Source: Flavobacterium sp. (GTDB lineage: Bacteria > Bacteroidota > Bacteroidia > Flavobacteriales > Flavobacteriaceae). Taken from it: a stretch of DNA of 11,340 nt. The notes beneath the pieces were generated by a model. It did no database searches and was not told the DNA's origin. It saw nothing but the letters and a program-made list of their open reading frames with translations. Shown here in pieces: positions 6,114-11,340 of the stretch. The translations under genes and the position numbers were made by a program. Position 1 is the first letter of the stretch; the number at the start of each line of letters is the position of its first letter. The stretch covers positions 1 to 11,340 of the forward strand of contig NZ_DQDX01000047.1 in NCBI RefSeq assembly GCF_003525665.1, written 5' to 3'.

Positions 6114-8557
6114 TAAAAATCTACGTTTGCAGTAACTTTTATAGTTCTGTATTGCGGAACAACATCAAAACTATTCAGTATTTTCTGGATAGTTTTTTTT
6201 GTGCTTGAAATAGAAGAATCTTGTGGGATTTTAACCATAATCGTTCGAATGTATTCGTTTCTTATTCGATTAATTCCTGGTTCTTCTGGACCTAAAACTG
6301 GTACATTCAAATTTTGCTGCATTACTTGATACAACCACATCGATCCTTCTTTTAATTTTTCGAAATCTTTGTGCTTCAACGTTAGTTTTATCAAACGAAA
6401 AAATGGTGGATATTTATAAATTTGACGTTCATACAATTGCTCTTTATACATTCCAATATAATCATTGTGCGTTACTTGCTGAATTACATTATGATTTACG
6501 TTGTACGTTTGTATAATCACTTTACCACGTTTATCAGAACGACCAGCGCGACCTGAAACCTGCGTCATCATTTGGAAACTTCTTTCAAAAGCTCTAAAAT
6601 CGGGATGATACAACATGTTGTCGGCATTCATGATTCCTACTAACGAAACGTTATCAAAATCCAATCCTTTCGCAAGCATTTGGGTTCCAACTAAAATATC
6701 AATTTCTCTATTTTTAAAACTATCAATTAATTTTTCAAAACTGTATTTTCCGCGAGTGGTATCTTGATCCATTCGCTTGATGTTTTTTGTTGGAAATAAC
6801 TCCGCCAATTCCAATTCTATTTGTTCTGTTCCAAATCCTTTTGCAGAAATATCTACACTAGAACACGCGTGACAATTAGTAGGTTTTGCAATTGAATAAC
6901 CACAATAGTGACAACGCAATTGATTTTTAAATTTATGATAGGTCAAACTCACATTACAGCTTGTGCATTGCGGAATGTGTCCACAAGTAATGCATTCTAA
7001 AACTGGTGAAAAACCGCGTCTATTTTGAAATAAAATCACTTGCTCGCCCAAAGTCAATGCTTCAGTTATCGCTTCAATCAAAGTCAGACTGAAATGACCT
7101 TTCATTCGTTTCTTGAAATAATTTTCTTTTAAATCTACCAATTCCACTTCGGGCAAAGGTGCTTTTCCGAAACGCTCTTGGATAGAAATCATGCCAAATT
7201 TTCCCGATTGCGCATTGAAATAGGTTTCAATACTTGGCGTTGCCGAACCTAATAAAACTTTGGCTTTTTGGGCTTGAGCCAAAACAATTGCGGCATCACG
7301 TGCATGATATCTTGGTGCTGGATCTTGCTGCTTGAACGTTTGTTCGTGCTCTTCATCAATTATAATTAATCCTAAATTGGAATACGGTAAAAATAAAGCC
7401 GACCTTGCACCGATTACGATTTTAGCTTTTTCAGAATTCTCTAAAACTTGATTCCAGACTTCTACTCGTTCGTTATTAGAATATTTCGAATGAAACACAG
7501 CAACTTCATTTCCAAAATGTCGCGTTAGTCTAGAAACTAGTTGTGTTGTCAAAGCAATTTCGGGCAATAAGTACAAAACTTGTTTGCCTTGAGCGATAAA
7601 TTCTTCTATTAGTTTGGTATAGATTTCGGTTTTACCTGATGACGTAACACCATGAAGCAACGAAACTTCTTTCGATTGAAAACTTTCTTTAATTTCAAGA
7701 AAAGCTTTTTGCTGCGCTTCACTTAAATTTAAATTATTCTCTTTTTTATTTTTATCAAAATTGACTCGGTCTTCTTGAATGTAATATTCTTCAAATATAT
7801 TTTTATCAACCAAAGCTTTTATTGTTGCTGTAGTTGATTTCGAAATTTCGGTAAGATGCTTTACAGAAATTGGTTTTTTATCCTGAGCATTTGTTTGAAA
7901 GTAATGCATCAACACTTCTTTTTGCTTTGCTCCTTTTAGGGAATCTAATAAAGCCATCAAACTTTCATCAGTCGAATAATTTTCGTGCAAACGAATATAT
8001 CGAATAAGTTTGGGTTTGTATTCTTCTTGCATTTCTTCTTGGAGAGAAAGTACATTTTTGTTTAGCAATTTTTGCACCACAGGAAAAATATTTTTCTTGT
8101 TTAAAATTGCCATAATATCTTGAACTTTCAACGAACTTTGATGCTGAAGTGCTTCGTAAATTAAAAATTCATCGTCAGATAACTCGCTTTCATCAATTGT
8201 ATCACCTTGTTTGTGCGAAATAATAGTTTCGCTTTCTAAGATAAAAGCCGATGGCATTGCGCCACGAAAAACATCTCCAATGTTACACATATAATACGAT
8301 GCAATCCATTGCCAATGGTCAATTTGAAATTGATTTACAATGGGTTTTTCGTCTAAAATTTGATGAATTTCTTTGGCTTCATAAAGTGTTGGCGGATTGT
8401 TGTGAGAAGCAACGACCAAAGCTGTATAAATTTTATTTTTCCCAAACGGAACTGCAACTCGCATTCCTGGTTTGATGTAATTGTACTCGGCTTCTGAAAC
8501 GCTGTAAGTAAACGTTTTTGGTAATGAAAGCGGTAAAATTACTTCAATGAAATGCAT
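6110..8557 (-). CDS. priA: Primosomal protein N', replication-restart helicase PriA
   Basis: PriA is a 3'-5' superfamily 2 helicase that recognises stalled forks and D-loops and starts reloading of the replicative helicase. The 815 residues hold: the N-terminal 3'-BD domain (MHFIEVILPLSLPKTFTYSV); Walker A GVTSSGKT at 303-310; DEEH at 401-404; GSATPS at 437-442; a zinc module of eight Cys (522, 525, 531, 534, 549, 552, 562, 565); GTQMLAKGLDF at 624-634; the arginine-finger motif QVSGRAGR at 666-673; and a C-terminal domain with VLGPEEPGINRIRNEY. All motifs are intact. The length is somewhat above the 730 residues of E. coli PriA because of the region between about 110 and 270, as is common in Bacteroidota. 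A heptad repeat array lies just upstream of the start. Confidence 0.98.
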   Translation of the reverse strand: MHFIEVILPLSLPKTFTYSVSEAEYNYIKPGMRVAVPFGKNKIYTALVVASHNNPPTLYEAKEIHQILDEKPIVNQFQIDHWQWIASYYMCNIGDVFRGAMPSAFILESETIISHKQGDTIDESELSDDEFLIYEALQHQSSLKVQDIMAILNKKNIFPVVQKLLNKNVLSLQEEMQEEYKPKLIRYIRLHENYSTDESLMALLDSLKGAKQKEVLMHYFQTNAQDKKPISVKHLTEISKSTTATIKALVDKNIFEEYYIQEDRVNFDKNKKENNLNLSEAQQKAFLEIKESFQSKEVSLLHGVTSSGKTEIYTKLIEEFIAQGKQVLYLLPEIALTTQLVSRLTRHFGNEVAVFHSKYSNNERVEVWNQVLENSEKAKIVIGARSALFLPYSNLGLIIIDEEHEQTFKQQDPAPRYHARDAAIVLAQAQKAKVLLGSATPSIETYFNAQSGKFGMISIQERFGKAPLPEVELVDLKENYFKKRMKGHFSLTLIEAITEALTLGEQVILFQNRRGFSPVLECITCGHIPQCTSCNVSLTYHKFKNQLRCHYCGYSIAKPTNCHACSSVDISAKGFGTEQIELELAELFPTKNIKRMDQDTTRGKYSFEKLIDSFKNREIDILVGTQMLAKGLDFDNVSLVGIMNADNMLYHPDFRAFERSFQMMTQVSGRAGRSDKRGKVIIQTYNVNHNVIQQVTHNDYIGMYKEQLYERQIYKYPPFFRLIKLTLKHKDFEKLKEGSMWLYQVMQQNLNVPVLGPEEPGINRIRNEYIRTIMVKIPQDSSISSTKKTIQKILNSFDVVPQYRTIKVTANVDFY

Positions 8558-8568
8558 TTTTTAGAGAG

Positions 8569-8624
8569 GAAATAGAATAGAGAAAAAAGAGTATAGAAAA
8601 TAGAGTATAGAAAATAGAATATAG
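8569..8624 (-). repeat. Heptad array upstream of priA (8 units)
   Basis: Plus-strand units in strict 7-base register: GAAATAG, AATAGAG, AAAAAAG, AGTATAG, AAAATAG, AGTATAG, AAAATAG, AATATAG. The fourth to seventh form two exact copies of a 14-mer. On the minus strand the units read CTATNNT-like. The array starts 11 bases upstream of the priA ATG and would form its mRNA leader. Sequence differs from the CAGATT-type arrays at 10030 and 10584, but the 7-base period is shared. Confidence 0.8.
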
Positions 8625-8645
8625 ATTAATTCCTTTTGGAGAGCA

Positions 8646-9077
8646 TTAGCTTTTTAAACGACTCCAATATTGGGTTCTTCCGAAGAGTGAAATACCAATA
8701 AAACCTCTTACTTTTAGTTTATCTTTTCCCTCTAAAGTTATGTAACATTTGTACGTTTTTCCGTTTTTAGGATCGAGGATTTTTCCACCATTATATTCGT
8801 GTCCTTCTTTTTTTAATCCTTTGATGAAAGTCAAACCTAGAAGCGGCTTGTCTTTACTTTCACCTTGGCACAACGTACATTTTTTATTTTTGTGTTGCGA
8901 TTCGAAAATTTCTACAATTTTCCCGTAATAAACACCGTCTTTTTCAAAAATCTCGACAATGCCTTTTTCAACTCCGGTTTCATCGTCGACGGTTTTCCAT
9001 TTTCCAACAACGGATTGGGAGAACGAAATTTGAAAAAACAAAAGCAAAATAGTAAGTACTAAAAATTTCTTATTCAT
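8646..9077 (-). CDS. Secreted DUF2147 family protein
   Basis: A 143-residue protein with an N-terminal signal peptide (MNKKFLVLTILLLFFQISFSQ, basic start, hydrophobic core, likely cleavage after about residue 21-22), so it is exported to the periplasm. The mature part follows the DUF2147 pattern: GKWKTVDDETGVEKGIVEIF, GVYYGKIVEI, a CTLC cysteine pair with KDKPLLGLTFIKGL, YNGGKILDPKNGKTYKCYI, then LKVRGFIGISLFGRTQYWSR. It is a small beta-rich domain of unknown function. The frame is open ten codons further upstream, but the ATG at 9075-9077 is chosen because it begins the signal peptide. That start lies inside the end of the YihY-like gene (8-bp overlap), implying coupled translation. Confidence 0.93.
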   Translation of the reverse strand: MNKKFLVLTILLLFFQISFSQSVVGKWKTVDDETGVEKGIVEIFEKDGVYYGKIVEIFESQHKNKKCTLCQGESKDKPLLGLTFIKGLKKEGHEYNGGKILDPKNGKTYKCYITLEGKDKLKVRGFIGISLFGRTQYWSRLKS

Positions 9078-10023
9078 GTTCTGATATATTTTTTTTTCCT
9101 TTATCATTCTCTATTTTCTTTAATTTATGAATGGATGCATTTAATTCGAACCCAAGTAATAAAATCATACTATTTATCCAAATGTAAAACATTACAACCA
9201 ATAAAGTCCCAATAGAACCATAAAGTTCGTTGTATTTTGAAAATTTAACAACCCAAATTCCAAAGAAATAGGAAGACAAAATTATTAAAATTGTAGTAAA
9301 AACCGAACCAATAGAAATAAAAGAACGCTTCATTTCTTGCTTCGTTCCAAATTTAAATAAAATTGAAGTTGTAACTAATATCATCGCAATAAGGAAAATA
9401 TATCTTCCCATTTGGATGAGTGGAATTTTATCTGAAAGTACATCTTGAATTTTTGTCTTCTGAATAAAAACCTCAAAAATTACAATGGTTGCAACCGTTA
9501 TAATTAAAATAAAAGACAACAAAATTGACATTCCCAACGAAACAAAATACTGACGAAAATACTTTCTTTTCAAAGTAACGTGATGCGAAGATTCAAATCC
9601 GCCAAGAACCGCATTTACTCCATTTGCCATTAATATAATTGCCATGAAAAAACCAGTAGAAATTAATCCAGAGTTACTATTGTGTAAAATATCATTGATT
9701 ATTTTAGAAATAGCATCGTAAGTCGTTGGTGGCACACTTTGCTGCACAAATCCCATAAAATCTTCTTGAAAACCTTCAATAGGTATAAACGGAAGTAAAT
9801 TTAAAATAAACAGCGCAAACGGAAACAATGCCATAAAAAAGCTAAAAGCAATTGCCGTCGCGCGATAGGAAATAGCACCTTCAATAATTCCAACAAAATA
9901 CATTTCTAGCAAATCGTATAATGATAAACCATGCAGCCAAGGAAGCTTTATAGTTTTACCAAACAACACGAGTTGCTTTAAAACTGGAATTTTTAGTAAC
10001 TTATCTTCTATTTCTATAGACAT
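9070..10023 (-). CDS. YihY/BrkB family membrane protein
   Basis: A 317-residue inner-membrane protein with about six spans. Family hallmarks: an amphipathic N-terminal region, then GAISYRATAIAFSFFMALFP (about residues 48-67); a central span with NGVNAVLGGFE; and the C-terminal YGSIGTLLVVMFYIWINSM followed by LLGFELNASI. The family was once misnamed ribonuclease BN; a transporter-like role has been suggested but not settled. The tail is charged (KKIENDKGKKNISEHE). Six bases upstream of its ATG begins the 19-unit heptad array, so its leader is composed of repeat DNA and no ribosome-binding motif is visible. It likely once followed nadC directly in an operon now split by the four-helix-bundle unit. 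It overlaps the DUF2147 gene. Confidence 0.93.
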   Translation of the reverse strand: MSIEIEDKLLKIPVLKQLVLFGKTIKLPWLHGLSLYDLLEMYFVGIIEGAISYRATAIAFSFFMALFPFALFILNLLPFIPIEGFQEDFMGFVQQSVPPTTYDAISKIINDILHNSNSGLISTGFFMAIILMANGVNAVLGGFESSHHVTLKRKYFRQYFVSLGMSILLSFILIITVATIVIFEVFIQKTKIQDVLSDKIPLIQMGRYIFLIAMILVTTSILFKFGTKQEMKRSFISIGSVFTTILIILSSYFFGIWVVKFSKYNELYGSIGTLLVVMFYIWINSMILLLGFELNASIHKLKKIENDKGKKNISEHE

Positions 10024-10029
10024 ATTTTT

Positions 10030-10162
10030 CAGATTGCAGATTGCAGGTTTCAGATTTCAGGTTTCAGGTTGCAGAATTCAGATTACAGATTGCAGGTTGC
10101 AGGTTGCAGATTTCAGGTTTCAGATTTCAGATTGCACGTTGCACGTTGCAGATTTCAGGTTT
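10030..10162 (+). repeat. Heptad array CAGRTTK, 19 units
   Basis: Nineteen consecutive 7-base units in unbroken register on the plus strand. They are mainly CAGATTG, CAGATTT, CAGGTTT and CAGGTTG, with single CAGAATT and CAGATTA units and two CACGTTG. The register then decays into TAGTTTT and a T-run. The left edge is six bases upstream of the YihY-like ATG; the right edge is 11 bases beyond the four-helix-bundle stop codon. The units are the reverse complement of those in the array at 10584-10667. Confidence 0.93.
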
Positions 10163-10173
10163 TAGTTTTTTTT

Positions 10174-10533
10174 TTACAAAAATTTATTTAGGTTGTTCAT
10201 CATATAATTTAATAATTTTCCTACTTCGATACTTTTCTCAGTTAATAAATTAAACTCTTCATTTTCAATATATTTACAAGCTAACGCATATTCTAACCAA
10301 ACTTGGGTTTCAGCATTTTCTGAATCACTATCAGTTAATTTGGAAACAAAATGCTTTTCATATCTCCGTTTTCTAGTTGCTTCAGCAATATTAGCAGAAA
10401 CACTTCTTGAAGAACGCCTAATCTGATCAGTTAATGAATATTTTTCTTCTGATGGAAATTTCTTTGATATCACAAAAATCATCATTGAAAGTTCAAATGA
10501 TTTTTTATAAGCTAATAAATCTTGAAATCGCAT
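10174..10533 (-). CDS. Four-helix bundle protein (23S rRNA IVS / S23 / bAvd-like family)
   Basis: A 119-residue, all-helical, basic protein. Recognisable family pattern: FQDLLAYKKSFEL at 3-15, the FP turn at 26-27 (KKFPSEEKYSLTDQIRRSSRS), ANIAEA at 47-52 followed by RKRRYEKHFVSKL, then the acidic helix DSDSENAETQVWLEYAL and YIENEEF. The family includes proteins encoded within intervening sequences of bacterial 23S rRNA genes and the accessory protein bAvd of diversity-generating retroelements; many members are orphans of unknown role that probably bind nucleic acid. Here the usual NIAEG is NIAEA. No reverse transcriptase or rRNA is in the window. It sits between two inverted heptad arrays, 11 bases from one and 50 from the other. 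No good promoter or ribosome-binding site is visible. Confidence 0.88.
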   Translation of the reverse strand: MRFQDLLAYKKSFELSMMIFVISKKFPSEEKYSLTDQIRRSSRSVSANIAEATRKRRYEKHFVSKLTDSDSENAETQVWLEYALACKYIENEEFNLLTEKSIEVGKLLNYMMNNLNKFL

Positions 10534-10583
10534 AAATTCTTACTTTAAAATAAAAAAATCAGTAAACTATCACCTACTTTTTG

Positions 10584-10667
10584 TAATCTGAAATCTGTCA
10601 TCTGCTATCAATCATCTACCATCTGTAATCTGCTATCTGTAATCTGCCATCTGCTATCTGCTATCTA
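10584..10667 (-). repeat. Heptad array NNATCTG (plus strand), 12 units
   Basis: Twelve consecutive 7-base units on the plus strand: TAATCTG, AAATCTG, TCATCTG, CTATCAA, TCATCTA, CCATCTG, TAATCTG, CTATCTG, TAATCTG, CCATCTG, CTATCTG, CTATCTA. On the minus strand they read CAGATNN, the same family as the array at 10030-10162 but inverted relative to it. The last unit contains the nadC stop codon (TAG at 10665-10667, minus strand). Confidence 0.92.
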
Positions 10668-11340
10668 ATCAATCGCTTTCAAACTCAAATCCATATTGTA
10701 AACAGAATGTGTTAATGCTCCAGACGAAATATAATTTACACCACATTCGGCATATTCTCTAATCGTTTTTTCGTTGATATTCCCTGATGATTCTGTTAAA
10801 CATTGCGTTCCAATTAATCGAACGGCTTCTTTTGTATCTTCAAAGTTAAAATTATCGATTAGAATTCTGTAAATTCCTTCAGATTTTAAGATTTCTTTAA
10901 TTTCATCTAGGTTTCTTGCTTCAACGATAATCTTTAAATCTTTATTATTCTTTTTCAGGTATTCTTTAGTTTTATTGATGGCATTTGTAATTCCACCAGC
11001 AAAATCGTTGTGATTGTCTTTGAGCATAATCATGTCGTACAACGCAAATCGATGGTTTTCGCCGCCACCAATTTTCACCGCCCATTTTTCGCAAGCTCTG
11101 AAACCTGGAGTTGTTTTTCTTGTATCAAGAATTTTAGTATTTGTACCTTCTAGAAGTTTGACATAATTTCTAGTTTTTGTCGCAATCGCACTCATGCGTT
11201 GCATCGAATTTAAAACCAATCGCTCAGCTTTTAAAATAGATTGTGAACTTCCAGAAACGTGAAAAACAACGTCGCCATACTTTACTTCGCTTCCATCTTC
11301 AATAAACGTTTCGACTTTCATATTGGCATCAACATAATTG
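10665..11340 (-). CDS. nadC: Nicotinate-nucleotide pyrophosphorylase (carboxylating), 5' end outside window
   Basis: NadC (quinolinate phosphoribosyltransferase) converts quinolinate and PRPP to nicotinate mononucleotide in de novo NAD synthesis. The frame stays open through the right edge: before the internal Met at 11321 the codons read NYVDAN, as in the family, so the gene is partial and its true start lies beyond the window. Visible motifs: VFHVSGS, the AERLVLN-type helix (KAERLVLNSMQRMSAIAT), catalytic LDTRKTTPGFR, GGGENHRFALYDMIMLKDNH, the VEARN strand with the acidic active-site residue, RILIDNF, SGNI and ISSGALTH near the C-terminus. All active-site segments visible are intact. The stop codon is part of the adjacent heptad array, so the extreme 3' end may have been reshaped by the repeat. 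Confidence 0.97.
   Translation of the reverse strand, partial: NYVDANMKVETFIEDGSEVKYGDVVFHVSGSSQSILKAERLVLNSMQRMSAIATKTRNYVKLLEGTNTKILDTRKTTPGFRACEKWAVKIGGGENHRFALYDMIMLKDNHNDFAGGITNAINKTKEYLKKNNKDLKIIVEARNLDEIKEILKSEGIYRILIDNFNFEDTKEAVRLIGTQCLTESSGNINEKTIREYAECGVNYISSGALTHSVYNMDLSLKAID

Larger units (their letters stand above)
10030..10667 (-). mobile_element. Putative composite element: four-helix-bundle gene flanked by inverted heptad arrays
   Basis: The single gene at 10174-10533 is bounded on both sides by 7-base repeat arrays of the same family in inverted orientation (CAGATTN on the plus strand at left, on the minus strand at right). The outer edges coincide with gene boundaries: six bases before the YihY start codon and within the nadC stop codon. 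In a minus-strand transcript the 5' array (CAGATNN units) is complementary to the 3' array (NRATCTG units), so the gene could be enclosed in a long imperfect stem. No transposase or target-site duplication is seen. That this is an inserted or mobile unit is inference from the layout. Confidence 0.45.

Noticed and set aside
9078..9107. Upstream extension of the DUF2147 gene by ten codons
   Set aside because: The extension would put charged residues in front of a complete signal peptide and lengthen the overlap with the YihY-like gene.
10163..10175. T-run as a terminator of a plus-strand transcript
   Set aside because: No stem-loop precedes it and there is no plus-strand gene; on the minus strand it is a run of A.
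10041..10253. Plus-strand open frame of 70 codons with a repeating seven-residue pattern (FRLQIAG, CRLQISG and variants)
   Set aside because: Because three 7-base units make 21 bases, any heptad array reads as a seven-residue protein repeat. The frame is a by-product of the array and runs into the antisense of the four-helix-bundle gene.
10174..10533. Diversity-generating retroelement accessory gene (avd)
   Set aside because: The protein family is related, but there is no reverse transcriptase, template repeat or variable repeat in the window.
10030..10667. CRISPR array
   Set aside because: The repeats are 7 bases, directly abutting, with no unique spacers and no cas genes.

Overview
The window is about two-thirds A+T and reads as chromosomal backbone of a Flavobacterium-like member of Flavobacteriaceae (Bacteroidota). 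The support is a DUF6495-type protein next to ligA, a LytTR response regulator beside the S6 operon, the nadC / YihY / DUF2147 / priA block, the virtual absence of Shine-Dalgarno sites, and a promoter resembling the Bacteroidota TTG-N19-TAnnTTTG form. These assignments rest on motif recognition, not on database searches.

Layout, left to right. Positions 18-3917 on the minus strand carry a tight series: a DUF6495-type protein, NAD-dependent DNA ligase (ligA), and two multi-membrane-span proteins resembling the YhhN/TMEM86 family. The last three genes overlap or abut. Positions 4048-5309 hold the minus-strand ribosomal operon rpsF-rpsR-rplI, with a promoter at its head and a clear hairpin/T-run terminator at its end. 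rpsF (S6) has an in-frame TGA at codon 39, with perfectly S6-like sequence on both sides in the same frame. Divergent from this operon, 5418-6113 encodes an orphan LytTR response regulator whose stop codon overlaps, tail to tail, that of priA (6110-8557, minus strand), the replication-restart helicase. Behind priA lie a secreted DUF2147 protein and a YihY/BrkB membrane protein that overlap by 8 bp, and nadC (NAD biosynthesis), which runs off the right edge.

The most unusual part is 10030-10667. A small four-helix-bundle gene (the 23S rRNA intervening-sequence / S23 / bAvd family) sits between two arrays of degenerate 7-bp tandem repeats. The left array has 19 units reading CAGRTTK on the plus strand. 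The right array has 12 units reading NNATCTG, so the two are inverted and complementary around the gene. One array starts six bases before the YihY start codon and the other includes the nadC stop codon, so the whole unit fills the nadC-yihY junction exactly. A third heptad array of different sequence (8569-8624) lies just upstream of priA, and three copies of an octamer lie just upstream of the DUF6495 gene. Short-period repeats at gene junctions are thus a recurring theme.

The housekeeping genes serve DNA ligation, replication restart, ribosome assembly and NAD synthesis. NAD is the cofactor of LigA, but nothing here shows direct coordination. The two items most worth following are the nonsense codon in rpsF and the gene-plus-inverted-heptad-array element.
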